Assembly (NCBI GenBank): GCA_965230245.1
Contig: OZ246000.1
Coordinates: 2,356,001-2,420,000, forward strand
Origin: JAGNKE01 sp965230245
Lineage (GTDB): Bacteria > Pseudomonadota > Alphaproteobacteria > Micavibrionales > Micavibrionaceae
DNA length: 64,000 nt
Direction of reading: 5' to 3'
In this document: piece by piece, positions 42,400-51,810 of the stretch
Layout of the letters: each line of letters opens with the position of its first letter
How positions within the stretch are numbered: the first letter of the stretch is position 1
Program-made: the position numbers and the translations under genes
Notes under the pieces: model-generated
Told to the model about the DNA's origin: nothing
The model's input: the letters and a program-made list of their open reading frames with translations, nothing else
Database searches by the model: none

Positions 42400-42859
42400 A
42401 TGCAGCTTTAGCCGACGCAAGCCTGATGTCACTCCGCGTACCGTCAAAGTTGTTCTCGTAAACAGATACTTTTCCGCCTTTTTTCCCGATACCGATATAA
42501 ACCAACCCAACGGGTTTTTCTTCTCTACCGCCGCTAGGTCCCGCAATGCCCGTGATAGATATGGATCGTTGTGCCTTACTATTCAGCAAAGCTCCCTCAG
42601 CCATGGCATAGGCACATTCTTCGCTAACTGCTCCGGATTCTTGTAAAATTGTGCCCGATACTCTAAGTAGCTCATGTTTGGACTCATTGGAGTAAGTCAC
42701 GAAGCCGCGTTCGAAAACACTAGAAGAGCCGGGTAGCTCTGTCATAGCACTGGCAATAAGACCGCCCGTGCAGGATTCGGCCGTTACGAGCATAAGCCCC
42801 CGATCCTTTAGCAGCACAGACGCGTCTTGCGCTAAAGAAATTAAATCCTGATCAAACAA
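42368..42859 (-). CDS. pncC: Nicotinamide-nucleotide amidohydrolase (CinA C-terminal type)
   Basis: Deamidates nicotinamide mononucleotide, recycling NAD. The 163-residue stand-alone CinA C-terminal domain carries VTAESCTGGLIASAMTELPGSS, YSNESKHELLRV, SGAVSEECAYAMAEGA and ITGIAGPSGGREEKPVGLVYIGI. There is no N-terminal molybdopterin-like domain. Its ATG overlaps the end of pgpA by eight bases, in the common pncC-pgpA-ispDF cluster. Confidence 0.93.
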   Translation of the reverse strand: MFDQDLISLAQDASVLLKDRGLMLVTAESCTGGLIASAMTELPGSSSVFERGFVTYSNESKHELLRVSGTILQESGAVSEECAYAMAEGALLNSKAQRSISITGIAGPSGGREEKPVGLVYIGIGKKGGKVSVYENNFDGTRSDIRLASAKAAFMFLIQDLRD

Positions 42860-43343
42860 GAACCGATACCCCCATAATCAGCATAGCAGCCAACAGCCCT
42901 GCAACAATGTCATCCCCCATCACGCCGGCCGCACCCTTGATATCTCTATCAATCATGGAAACAGGCCAAGGCTTTAAAATATCAAAAAAGCGGAAAAAGA
43001 CGAATGAGAGCAAAATAAGAAAAACGCCGCCACCTGCCGCGGTCGTCATCGCGATCCATTGACCTGCAACTTCGTCAATAACAATCATCTTGGAATCATG
43101 CCCGTCCATCGCCTGATCGAAATGATGCGAAGCCCATAACCCGACCACTGTCACAACAACTATTCCCGCATAAAGCGTATACAAACCAAACAAAGACAAA
43201 ATAATCCAGCCTATGATAAGGCCACCCAAACTACCCCACGTACCGGGTGCAGGTTTGATAAAACCACAACCGAACCAACTGGCCAGCCAGACATAAGCTT
43301 TCTTTCGGTCCAACTGTTCAGGAATATGATAGGAAATCGCCAT
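42852..43343 (-). CDS. pgpA: Phosphatidylglycerophosphatase A
   Basis: Removes the phosphate from phosphatidylglycerol phosphate, downstream of CDP-diacylglycerol (cdsA). The 163-residue product has the family motifs GCGFIKPAPGTWGSLGG, DSKMIVIDEVAGQWIAM and FRFFDILKPWPVSMIDR, plus several membrane helices. It overlaps pncC and follows ispDF by ten bases. Confidence 0.95.
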   Translation of the reverse strand: MAISYHIPEQLDRKKAYVWLASWFGCGFIKPAPGTWGSLGGLIIGWIILSLFGLYTLYAGIVVVTVVGLWASHHFDQAMDGHDSKMIVIDEVAGQWIAMTTAAGGGVFLILLSFVFFRFFDILKPWPVSMIDRDIKGAAGVMGDDIVAGLLAAMLIMGVSVLV

Positions 43344-43353
43344 ACTAAACCAC

Positions 43354-44550
43354 TCAAACCACAGAGGAGGGAAGTTGAATACTGACTACCGCTTGCGTAG
43401 CAATACCCTCACGGCGGCCTTCAAACCCGAGCTGTTCGGTCGTCGTCGCCTTAAGGTTGATGCGAGAGGGAGACACTCCCGTAAGTTCCGCTATACGCTG
43501 AACGATATCATCCCTATGAACACCTATTTTCGGCTTTTCACAGATAATCGTGATATCCGCATTTATAAGCTTACCGTCTTTTTCCTGAAGCATAGAAACA
43601 GCCTTCTCAAGAAAAACAGCACTATCCATATTTTTAAACGCATCATCGGACGGTGGGAAATGAGTACCAATGTCCGCTTCACCCAATGCACCTAAAATAG
43701 CATCTGTGAGTGCGTGCAATCCCACATCGGCATCCGAATGCCCTTTAAGCTTGCGGTCAAATGGAATATCAATGCCGCAAATACGTATATTTTCGATACC
43801 TTCGACATTGTTATCGAACGCATGTACATCATAGCCAAGACCAACACGGGTCTCGTATGTCTTTCGTTTGATCATCTCTTCGGCCAAATGAAAATCCTCT
43901 GGGTACGTGATCTTGATATTTTGTCTGGATCCACTCACAAGTTTTACAGCTTTTCCTATATCTGACACAAGCTGCGTATCATCCGTAGACATTTGTTCGG
44001 TGGATGCCTTTTCATGAGCAGACAGAATAACTCCATAATGAAAGGCCTGCGGCGTTTGTATCGTCCATAAGCCGTCACGCTCAGTACGCCGATCAGCCTC
44101 TAACTTGTCGTTTTCATACAAAACAGTATCACTCACTCGTACGCCTAGAGTAGCAGCCTCATAGTCATAAAGCGCATCAACCAACGCATATACATCCTTT
44201 GAGCACAAAAACGGACGCGCCGCATCATGGATAAAAATATAGTCCTTTGCTCTAAGTTCATCGGAAAAGGCTTCCAAGCCATTACAGACGCTCTCTTGTC
44301 TTGACTTTCCACCATCAACAAGCACAATTTCACCTAAGCCCTCTAGTGCATTTTCACACATCTCCCTGTGTTCCGGCTGAATAACGACCTTCACATGCCC
44401 TAAATTTTTAAGCGCACAAATGGCCTCCAGCGTGTGCCTGATTAGGTATTTACCCCCTAGTTCTTTGTATTGCTTGGGAATATCTCCGCCAAAACGGGTT
44501 CCATTCCCCGCGGCAACAATAAGAAAGTGTATAGTCGGCTTATAGGTCAT
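43354..44550 (-). CDS. ispDF: Bifunctional IspD/IspF enzyme of the MEP pathway
   Basis: The N-terminal half (about 1-225) is MEP cytidylyltransferase, with LIVAAGNGTRFGGDIPKQY and HDAARPF; the C-terminal half (about 230-398) is MECDP synthase, with RVGLGYDVHAF, LKGHSDADVGLHALTDAILGALGEADIGTHFPPSD and INLKATTTEQLGF. The fused form is typical of alphaproteobacteria. The ATG at 44550 (MTYKPTIHFLIVAAG) gives 398 residues; a GTG 15 codons upstream (44595) is open but unlikely. It diverges from ntrY across a 66-base gap. Confidence 0.96.
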   Translation of the reverse strand: MTYKPTIHFLIVAAGNGTRFGGDIPKQYKELGGKYLIRHTLEAICALKNLGHVKVVIQPEHREMCENALEGLGEIVLVDGGKSRQESVCNGLEAFSDELRAKDYIFIHDAARPFLCSKDVYALVDALYDYEAATLGVRVSDTVLYENDKLEADRRTERDGLWTIQTPQAFHYGVILSAHEKASTEQMSTDDTQLVSDIGKAVKLVSGSRQNIKITYPEDFHLAEEMIKRKTYETRVGLGYDVHAFDNNVEGIENIRICGIDIPFDRKLKGHSDADVGLHALTDAILGALGEADIGTHFPPSDDAFKNMDSAVFLEKAVSMLQEKDGKLINADITIICEKPKIGVHRDDIVQRIAELTGVSPSRINLKATTTEQLGFEGRREGIATQAVVSIQLPSSVV

Positions 44551-44616
44551 AAACTGTGTTGTATTTGCAAAATGGTTGTTGTAATTATGCAACACTATAT
44601 GCTATTGCAAGATTGA

Positions 44617-47025
44617 TTGTTACCACAAACTGTTACGACTTTGACAGAACAAACAGTAGAAATTCAGAAGAATGACCAGCAAGTGGATCCACGAAAGGAA
44701 GCCATTGAAAACGCTGAGCAAAATGGTGACAAAAACAAAGAACGAAGCAGTTTGCGGCTTATCTTGTCAAAGCTGCTCATCCCTATAAAATTTTCGAATC
44801 TTCGCTACCGTTCATGGCGGACAAAAGCCTCCATTCTCTTGGTTATTGCAGCCATAGTAAGCGGCTTTGCAACCTACGCCGCATTAACTGAAACACCGCC
44901 CTTCGGAAATGATCCGAACATCGTCATTTGGCTTCTCAATATCGACCTGATCCTATTACTCTTACTCGTGGCTTTGATCGCTAAACGCATTGTAACCATC
45001 TGGAGCAGTCGAAAACGAGGCATGGCAGGATCACACCTGCATGTTAGGCTGGTCTATATTTTTAGTATTCTGGCCGCTGTTCCGACGATTATCATGACAA
45101 TTTTCTCGGCCTTCTTTTTTCATTACGGCGTTCAAACATGGTTCAGCCAACGCGTACAAACCGCAATCAATGAATCCCAAGCCGTAGCAGAATCGTATCT
45201 GGAAGAACATAAACAGGTTATTCGTGCCGATACGCTCGCAATGGCAAATGACCTAGACCGACAAGCTGACATCCTCCTTACAAAGCCCGAGGCATTCGAG
45301 CAGGTGATGAACACACAGTCCTTGCTCCGAAACCTTCCTGAAGCCGTTGTGATGCGCAGGGACGGCAGGATCATCTCAAGTTCTAACATGACCCTTTTAC
45401 TTGGTTTTGAACGCGCACCGATTTACGCACTCCTTCAGGCAGACGACGGCGACGTTGTTCTGATGACAGGGGAGCAGCAGGAAAGCGTCCGCGCTCTCGT
45501 AAGACTCAACAACTTCAACGACGCTTACCTGTTTGTCGGGCGTTCGATCGATACCCAAGTCATCTCACACCTGAATGCAACAAACGCAGCCGTTGAAGAC
45601 TACGCGGAATTACAGGCTTCATACGCAGGATTACAAATCACAGTTACAATGCTCTTCGTAGTCATTGGGCTTATGATGCTGCTTGCCGCTATCTGGTTCA
45701 GTCTTGTACTAGCACGACAACTAGTAACACCTATCAGCGAGCTTATTTCAACGGCAGACCGCGTCAGGGCAGGGGACTTAACGGCTCGAGTACCCGAAGC
45801 CAAAACCCTTGAGGAATTTGAATTCCTTGCAAAATCTTTCAACCGTATGACGCAGCAAATCGAGCAGCAAAGAACAGAATTAATTAGCGCAAACCAGCAA
45901 ATTGACCGCCGCCGCCGCCTCACCGAAACCGTTCTGAAAGGCGTGTCTTCAGGGGTTCTTGGTGTAGACGAACGCGGGGTGATAAATCTCGCCAACGCTT
46001 CAGCCGCTTCACTATTGAATACAGAAATATCCAAGCTAACCGGCGAACAGGTTTTGAACATCTTCCCCGAATTAAAAGATCTTCTTGCAACTGCTTACAA
46101 ACGTCCGGGTAAAATTACATCAAAAGAAATACAAATTCATCACGGCGATAAGCTGCGCAGAACTTTTTTGTTTAAAATTACGATTGAGCTTTTTGCAGAA
46201 CAGGAAAAGGGCATCATCCTGACATTTGACGATATTACCGAACTTCAATCCGCTCAGAGAAAAGCAGCGTGGTCGGATGTTGCAAGACGCATTGCCCATG
46301 AAATCAAAAATCCTTTAACGCCAATTCAATTATCTGCGGAACGCCTACGCCGTAAATACCTGCCGCAGATCCAGGAAAACCCTGAAACATTTGAAACCTG
46401 CACGGAAACAATCATCAAACACGTCGGCGATATTGGACGTATGGTGGATGAATTCTCCTCATTTGCCCGTATGCCCGAACCAAAAATCAAAGACGAGATT
46501 ATTGCCAAAATCCTGAAAGAGTCACTCGTTCTATTACAACAGGCACATTCAAATACAGTGGAATTCAATATCGATATCCAAAACGATGTCAAAGACTCGA
46601 TCGTCGAGTTAGACAGCGTACAATTTCGTCAAGCGATCACAAATCTAGCACAAAATGCGATCGACTCTATTGAAAGTAAATTGAAGGATACAGGCGATAA
46701 AAAAGGCAAAATACACATCCAAATATCAAAACACGGAGTAGACGAGATTTATGTTGCAATTTCGGACAGCGGCTTGGGCTTACCAACGCATGAAAACCCC
46801 GACAATCTGACAGAGCCATACATTACTCACAAACCCAAAGGCACCGGCCTGGGGTTGGCTATCGTGAAAAAGATCATGGAAGATCATAATGGCAAACTAT
46901 TGATGGGCAAGACCGAATGGCTTGCCAGAAAACCTAACTGGCAAGACCTTGGTGGTGCAACCGTCATCATGCTTTTGCCCCTCAAAAATGAACATCCCAA
47001 AACGAAAGATAGAGAAGTAGCATAA
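44617..47025 (+). CDS. ntrY: NtrY sensor histidine kinase
   Basis: Membrane sensor of the NtrYX two-component system, linked to nitrogen, redox and envelope control in alphaproteobacteria. The 802-residue product has a charged N-terminus (1-60), membrane helices (about 70-95, 105-128, 145-170 and 342-365) flanking a periplasmic sensor region, a HAMP domain (VTPISELISTADRVRAGDLTARV), a PAS domain (about 435-545), the H-box RIAHEIKNPLTPIQLSAERLRR and an ATPase with NAIDSI, DSGLGLP and GTGLGLAIVKKI. No ATG lies before the first helix, so the TTG at 44617 is the likely start. ntrX follows two bases later. Confidence 0.95.
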   Translation: MLPQTVTTLTEQTVEIQKNDQQVDPRKEAIENAEQNGDKNKERSSLRLILSKLLIPIKFSNLRYRSWRTKASILLVIAAIVSGFATYAALTETPPFGNDPNIVIWLLNIDLILLLLLVALIAKRIVTIWSSRKRGMAGSHLHVRLVYIFSILAAVPTIIMTIFSAFFFHYGVQTWFSQRVQTAINESQAVAESYLEEHKQVIRADTLAMANDLDRQADILLTKPEAFEQVMNTQSLLRNLPEAVVMRRDGRIISSSNMTLLLGFERAPIYALLQADDGDVVLMTGEQQESVRALVRLNNFNDAYLFVGRSIDTQVISHLNATNAAVEDYAELQASYAGLQITVTMLFVVIGLMMLLAAIWFSLVLARQLVTPISELISTADRVRAGDLTARVPEAKTLEEFEFLAKSFNRMTQQIEQQRTELISANQQIDRRRRLTETVLKGVSSGVLGVDERGVINLANASAASLLNTEISKLTGEQVLNIFPELKDLLATAYKRPGKITSKEIQIHHGDKLRRTFLFKITIELFAEQEKGIILTFDDITELQSAQRKAAWSDVARRIAHEIKNPLTPIQLSAERLRRKYLPQIQENPETFETCTETIIKHVGDIGRMVDEFSSFARMPEPKIKDEIIAKILKESLVLLQQAHSNTVEFNIDIQNDVKDSIVELDSVQFRQAITNLAQNAIDSIESKLKDTGDKKGKIHIQISKHGVDEIYVAISDSGLGLPTHENPDNLTEPYITHKPKGTGLGLAIVKKIMEDHNGKLLMGKTEWLARKPNWQDLGGATVIMLLPLKNEHPKTKDREVA

Positions 47026-47027
47026 AC

Positions 47028-48455
47028 ATGACCCCAGATATCCTTATTGTTGACGACGAAGACGATATCCGCAATCTGATCGATGGCATATTGGAAGACG
47101 AAGGCTATGTACCGCGACAGGCCGCCAATGCCAAAGAGGCTTATGCCGCAATACAAAAAAGCGTGCCGGACATCGTAATTCAGGATATCTGGCTGCAAGG
47201 AAGTTCTGAAGACGGTTTGGAAATTCTGGAGAAAGTCAAAAAAGAACATCCGCATGTTGCCTTTATTATGATCAGTGGCCACGGCACAATCGAAACGGCA
47301 GTATCCGCAATCAAAAAGGGTGCTTATGATTTCATCGAGAAACCCTTTAAATCCGACCGCTTGATCGTCATGATCACTCGCGCGCTTGAGACCGTTGCTT
47401 TGAAAAAGGAAAACGAGAAGCTGAAAAAACGAGCTGAATCCTTGAAAGATGAAATTCTAGGTGAGTCGGACAACATTAAAAACCTTCAGCAAGTCCTCGA
47501 CCGAGTGGCACAGTCTAACAGCCGTGTTTTATTGACCGGAGAAGCCGGAACAGGGAAAAATCTTGCTGCACATTACATTCACGCAAACTCAAAACGCGGT
47601 GAAAAGCCGCTTATGAGCATCAACTGCGTTACTGAGCATCCCGAACGTCTGGAAGAAGAACTCTTCGGAACAACCAAAGGCTATAACAACGAGCGCGAAA
47701 AACAGTCAATCTTTGAACTTGTTAATGGTGGCACGCTTCTACTTGATGAAGTCGCGCATTTGCCCATAGAGCTACAAGGTAAGCTCGTCCGCGTCCTGCA
47801 AGAGGAAAGCTATCAAAAATTGGGCAGCAGCGAACGGCACACGATCGACATACGATTTATAGCCACAACGCAAGACGATCTGGAAGATATCATTGCGCAA
47901 GGAAAATTTAGAGAAGATCTCTATTATCGCCTCAACGTTGTCCCGATCCAGATGCCCCCTCTGCGCGAACGAAGAAATGATATACCCGCATTGATAAAAA
48001 ACATCATGAAATCTATGAACAAAACCTCAGAGAAAACAACATTGGAATTCGATGACAAAGCGATGATAGCCATGCAATCTTACGAATGGCCCGGAAACAT
48101 GCGCCAACTGCGTAACATGCTGGAATGGATATTGATTATGTCTGATAATACTAAAAATAAGCAAATCGGAATATCTGACCTCCCGCCTGAAATTTCCGGT
48201 GAAACTCAATCTTCCGGAAAATCTTCAGACAGTATGGACATAATGAGCCTGACATTGCGTGAAGCGCGGGAAAGCTTTGAAAAAGAGTATTTATTGAAAC
48301 AAGTCAAACGCTTTGGTGGCAATATTTCTCGCACGGCACAGTTTGTCGGTATGGAACGATCAGCATTGCACAGAAAGTTAAAATTGCTGGACATCATGCC
48401 GGACGATAAAAATACTAAAAGCTCAGGAGATACAAAAACACGTAAAAGTGCTTGA
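47028..48455 (+). CDS. ntrX: NtrX response regulator
   Basis: DNA-binding partner of NtrY. The 475-residue product has a receiver domain (1-120) with phosphoacceptor Asp53 in VIQDIW, an AAA+ domain with Walker A GEAGTGKN and Walker B GGTLLLDEVAHLP, and a Fis-type helix-turn-helix (NISRTAQFVGMERSALHRKLKLL). The sigma-54 contact loop GAFTGA is missing: its position reads KGYNNERE. This agrees with other NtrX proteins that do not act as classical sigma-54 activators. trkA follows after 50 bases. Confidence 0.95.
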   Translation: MTPDILIVDDEDDIRNLIDGILEDEGYVPRQAANAKEAYAAIQKSVPDIVIQDIWLQGSSEDGLEILEKVKKEHPHVAFIMISGHGTIETAVSAIKKGAYDFIEKPFKSDRLIVMITRALETVALKKENEKLKKRAESLKDEILGESDNIKNLQQVLDRVAQSNSRVLLTGEAGTGKNLAAHYIHANSKRGEKPLMSINCVTEHPERLEEELFGTTKGYNNEREKQSIFELVNGGTLLLDEVAHLPIELQGKLVRVLQEESYQKLGSSERHTIDIRFIATTQDDLEDIIAQGKFREDLYYRLNVVPIQMPPLRERRNDIPALIKNIMKSMNKTSEKTTLEFDDKAMIAMQSYEWPGNMRQLRNMLEWILIMSDNTKNKQIGISDLPPEISGETQSSGKSSDSMDIMSLTLREARESFEKEYLLKQVKRFGGNISRTAQFVGMERSALHRKLKLLDIMPDDKNTKSSGDTKTRKSA

Positions 48456-48505
48456 GTTCTAAAACTGTCTAATCCATCCTGCATAAACGAAAGGGAGACG
48501 TAAAC

Positions 48506-49888
48506 ATGCGTGTTATTATTTGTGGCGTTGGACAGGTGGGTAGAAGTATTGCCGCTTATCTGACCAAAGAGCAAAATGACGTTACTGTTATCGACTCAAA
48601 CCCGAACCTTATCAGCGCCATTCAGGACGAACTGGATCTAAACGCTATTGTTGGGATGGCCTCGAACCCCGAAACTCTGAGCAATGCCGGCGCAAACGAT
48701 GCGGACTTAATTATCGCAGTGACGGATTCAGACGAAGTAAACATGGTCGCCTGTCAGGTTGGCCATTCCCTATTTGGCATCCCGAAAAAAATCGCGAGAA
48801 TTCGCCAACAATGTTACCTCGACCCATCTTGGTCGAACCTGTTCAGCCGCTCCCACATGCCGATCGATGTGATCATTTCCCCGGAAGTGCTCGTCGCGAA
48901 AGAAATTTATCAGCGTTTATCTGTCCCGGGAACAACAACCGTAATCAAGCTCGCAGAAGGAAAAGCGCATTTGGTAGGACTAATTTGCCTCGAAGATTGT
49001 CCGTTATTAAATACGCGCCTCGGCCAGGTGGAAAATCTATTCCCCGATATTACATTTGATGTCCTCTCAATCAACAGAAACAACAAAAATATCATTCCCG
49101 ACGAAAATGACATGCTTGCAATAGGCGATGAAGTGTATGTTATTCTGGACACAAAACACATGCGCCGCGTTCTGGCCGCCTTCGGGCATCTGGAGAAAGA
49201 GGCACGCAGAATTATTATCTCCGGCGGTGGAAATATCGGGTATTCCCTTGTAGATTTCCTGCAAAAACACGTATACGGACTGGATATTCGCGTTATCGAA
49301 CGTAACCCTGAACGTGCAAGGTTCTTGAGTGAAAACCTCGAGAATACAATTGTGTTGCAAGGTGACTCTTTAGACCGTGATCTCTTGGATGAAGGCTCAA
49401 TTTCAAGTACCGAAGCATTCGTTGCTCTGACCAATGACGATGAAAGCAACATCCTTGGCTCGCTATTGGCCAAACAATATGGGTGCAAACGAGTTCTGAC
49501 ACTGGTTAACAACAACGCATACTATCCGCTCGTAGGGCCGCTTGGGATTGATGTGATGATTTCACCGAAATCCATTATCGTAGCGAACATTATGCAACAT
49601 GTCCGCCGCGGACGCATAAAGGGCCTGCATACTTTACGCGACGGCTCAATGGAAGCCATCGAAGCAGAGATTTCCGATAGTTCAAACATTGTCAACAAGC
49701 AGGTCAGCGAACTCGAACTGCCCAGAGAAGTCGTACTTGGTGCGGTGATTAGGGGCGAAAGCGTCCTCCTGCCGAAACCTGATCTTGAATTCCGTCCGAA
49801 TGACCACGTTATTATGCTTTCTGCGCGCGATCAGGTTCAGGAAGTTGAAAAACTCTTCTCCGTACAAATAGACTTCTTCCTGCAATGA
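48506..49888 (+). CDS. trkA: Trk potassium uptake regulatory subunit TrkA
   Basis: Peripheral NAD-binding gating subunit of the Trk potassium transporter. The 460-residue product has two tandem RCK units, each with a Rossmann N-domain (VIICGVGQVGRSIAAYL and IIISGGGNIGYSLVDFL) and a TrkA-C domain. AAAGGGAGA precedes the ATG. Its membrane partner trkH is encoded at 54000-55445 on the other strand. The last four bases overlap murI (ATGA). Confidence 0.97.
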   Translation: MRVIICGVGQVGRSIAAYLTKEQNDVTVIDSNPNLISAIQDELDLNAIVGMASNPETLSNAGANDADLIIAVTDSDEVNMVACQVGHSLFGIPKKIARIRQQCYLDPSWSNLFSRSHMPIDVIISPEVLVAKEIYQRLSVPGTTTVIKLAEGKAHLVGLICLEDCPLLNTRLGQVENLFPDITFDVLSINRNNKNIIPDENDMLAIGDEVYVILDTKHMRRVLAAFGHLEKEARRIIISGGGNIGYSLVDFLQKHVYGLDIRVIERNPERARFLSENLENTIVLQGDSLDRDLLDEGSISSTEAFVALTNDDESNILGSLLAKQYGCKRVLTLVNNNAYYPLVGPLGIDVMISPKSIIVANIMQHVRRGRIKGLHTLRDGSMEAIEAEISDSSNIVNKQVSELELPREVVLGAVIRGESVLLPKPDLEFRPNDHVIMLSARDQVQEVEKLFSVQIDFFLQ

Positions 49889-50706
49889 ACTTAGGCGTAT
49901 TTGATTCAGGATTAGGCGGACTTCTTATCGCCAAGGCAATTGAAAAGAAACTTCCTGAAGTGAACATGGTTTATCTGGGGGACACATTGCATGTCCCATA
50001 CGGAAACCGCTCTCCCGATGCCATTTACGAATACAGTAAGCGTTGCATCGATCACCTCTTCGACAAACAGAATTGCAATTTGATTATTACCGCATGTAAT
50101 ACGGTAAGCGCCTCGGTTCTTAGAAGGCTGCAGCAAGAATATTTGCCGAACTCCCCTTATAAGGATCGCCGCATCCTCGGCGTCGTTGTGCCTACACTGG
50201 AATGTGCAACGGAGCGGGGCTACAAAAGCTTGGGGCTACTCGGAACAAATCATACGATAAGATCGAATGTATATAGAGAAGAGCTGGCTAAGTTAGATCC
50301 GGTCTTGGAATTAACTCAAACAGCTGCGCCTTTGCTTGTGCCGATGATCGAAAATGAAGGCATAGAGTGGATAGAACCCGTCTTGCGATCTTACCTAAGC
50401 CCGCTAATCGACGAAAAAGTAGAATGTATTATCCTTGGATGCACCCATTACATTTTCCTCAAAGAGCAGATAGCCGAGATGGCGGGAAAGAAAACAGACC
50501 TCATCTCGCAAGACGAAATTATTCCTGACAAACTGGCCGACTATTTAGATCGCCATCCGGAAATTAGCAACCCGATCCATAGGCAGGGACGGCGGAAATT
50601 TCTGGTGACTGACTACACACAAAGCTATGTTAATACCTCAAAAGATATATACGGACGCAATATCCATATCGAGCATGTAAGCCTACACCAAGATCACTCA
50701 TCATAA
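49885..50706 (+). CDS. murI: Glutamate racemase
   Basis: Makes D-glutamate for peptidoglycan. The 273-residue product has GVFDSGLGGLLIAKAI with Asp7, the first catalytic cysteine C71 in ITACNTVSA and the second in ILGCTHY, followed by a histidine-bearing C-terminus. Its start codon overlaps the trkA stop. A racemase gene at this place, between trkA and hfq, is not part of the usual alphaproteobacterial ntr-hfq cluster. Confidence 0.95.
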   Translation: MNLGVFDSGLGGLLIAKAIEKKLPEVNMVYLGDTLHVPYGNRSPDAIYEYSKRCIDHLFDKQNCNLIITACNTVSASVLRRLQQEYLPNSPYKDRRILGVVVPTLECATERGYKSLGLLGTNHTIRSNVYREELAKLDPVLELTQTAAPLLVPMIENEGIEWIEPVLRSYLSPLIDEKVECIILGCTHYIFLKEQIAEMAGKKTDLISQDEIIPDKLADYLDRHPEISNPIHRQGRRKFLVTDYTQSYVNTSKDIYGRNIHIEHVSLHQDHSS

Positions 50707-50722
50707 GCAAAGACCCCTACGT

Positions 50723-51388
50723 ATGACACTTCCTGCTAATTTAAAAAAACCCGACGCTATCTTTTTTGACTGGGATGGCACATTGGTTGACAGCTATAAT
50801 TTTCTTAATGACGCGCATTCACACGTCCTGCAGTCTCTAGGCTTCGAACCGTTTAAAGGGGACGAGTTTAAGCTGTATTTCGGCAAACCCCGGGAAATCC
50901 TGTACCGCCAGATTTACAAAGAACATTTCGAAGAAGCAAAAATACGTTTTGAAAAATATGTCTTTGAAAATAATCACAAAATTAAGTTTCTTGAAGGAGC
51001 TGACACACTATTGAAAGCAGCACATGAAAAAAAATATCCCATGGGGATCGTCAGTAACAAAAAGGGGAGCTTTATCCTGCGAGAAATTGAAAATTTCGGC
51101 TGGAACAGCTACTTTCTGAGCGTTGTCGGAGCAGGGGAGGCAGAGGAAGACAAACCATCTTCTGCACCTCTGAAAATGGCAGCTGAAAGGGCAAATGTCG
51201 ATTTAAACAACCTTCACGTGTGGTACGTTGGCGATACCGAAACAGACCTGAAATGTGCAAAAGACGCTGGCTGTCCCGCGATCTTCGTAGACGGACACGA
51301 TAATGCAGAAAAATGGATCAAAGAGCACCAACCTGCGCTTGTCATAAAAAATTGTACTGCATTGCAGGAAATTTTAGTTGCATTATAA
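50723..51388 (+). CDS. HAD-superfamily phosphatase (phosphoglycolate phosphatase-like)
   Basis: The 221-residue cytosolic product has the HAD motifs in order: FFDWDGTLVDS (nucleophile and acid Asp), VSNKKG (motif II), the lysine in EEDKPSSAPL, and VGDTETDLKCAKDAGC (motif IV). A helical cap (about 25-90) makes it subclass IA, like Gph. Substrate cannot be told from sequence. It follows murI by 16 bases; relatives of Gph often sit near cell-wall or nucleotide genes. Confidence 0.85.
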   Translation: MTLPANLKKPDAIFFDWDGTLVDSYNFLNDAHSHVLQSLGFEPFKGDEFKLYFGKPREILYRQIYKEHFEEAKIRFEKYVFENNHKIKFLEGADTLLKAAHEKKYPMGIVSNKKGSFILREIENFGWNSYFLSVVGAGEAEEDKPSSAPLKMAAERANVDLNNLHVWYVGDTETDLKCAKDAGCPAIFVDGHDNAEKWIKEHQPALVIKNCTALQEILVAL

Positions 51389-51493
51389 TCACAAATCGCT
51401 AAAAACTAAGCTTTATAAATCAGTTGTTTATTGAAACTTAAAGTGATAGCGATAACGTGATTACCAAGAAAAATAAGAAAATAGGAACCAACA

Positions 51494-51754
51494 ATGTCTG
51501 AAAAAATACAAAATGTTCAGGATGTTTTTCTAAATAAAATCCGTAAGGAGAAAATGGCCGTAACCGTTTTCCTCGTTAACGGTGTAAAACTTCAGGGCAT
51601 TGTGACGTGGTTTGATAACTTTTGTGTGTTATTGAGAAGAGACTCCCACGTGCAGCTTATTTACAAGCATGCCATTTCGACCATCATGCCGGGCGGCCCT
51701 TTAAGCCTGAAAGATGATGACTCGAAGGACAGTGAAGAAGGTTCTGAAGGTTAA
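51494..51754 (+). CDS. hfq: RNA chaperone Hfq
   Basis: Sm-like hexameric protein that pairs small RNAs with mRNAs. The 86-residue product has Sm1 (VFLNKIRKEKMAVTVFLVNGVKLQGIVTWFDNF) and Sm2 with the variant YKHAIST, plus a short acidic C-terminal tail (DDDSKDSEEGSEG). AGGAA precedes the ATG. The 105-base gap upstream is AT-rich and should hold its promoter, though only poor consensus elements (TTGTTT with TAGCGA 17 bases later) are visible. Confidence 0.97.
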   Translation: MSEKIQNVQDVFLNKIRKEKMAVTVFLVNGVKLQGIVTWFDNFCVLLRRDSHVQLIYKHAISTIMPGGPLSLKDDDSKDSEEGSEG

Positions 51755-51755
51755 G

Positions 51756-51788
51756 ACACAAAAAGACGCTTATACTCGCGTTTTGTGT
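51756..51788 (+). terminator. Hairpin between hfq and hflX
   Basis: ACACAAAA (51756-51763) pairs with TTTTGTGT (51781-51788), with an inner CGC/GCG stem (51767-51769 and 51778-51780) and a three-base bulge. It begins two bases after the hfq stop. The inner stem followed by TTTT could act as a weak terminator or attenuator reducing hflX expression, or as a 3' stabilising element. Confidence 0.4.
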
Positions 51789-51810
51789 TACCCTTAAAGA
51801 ATAGAGACCA

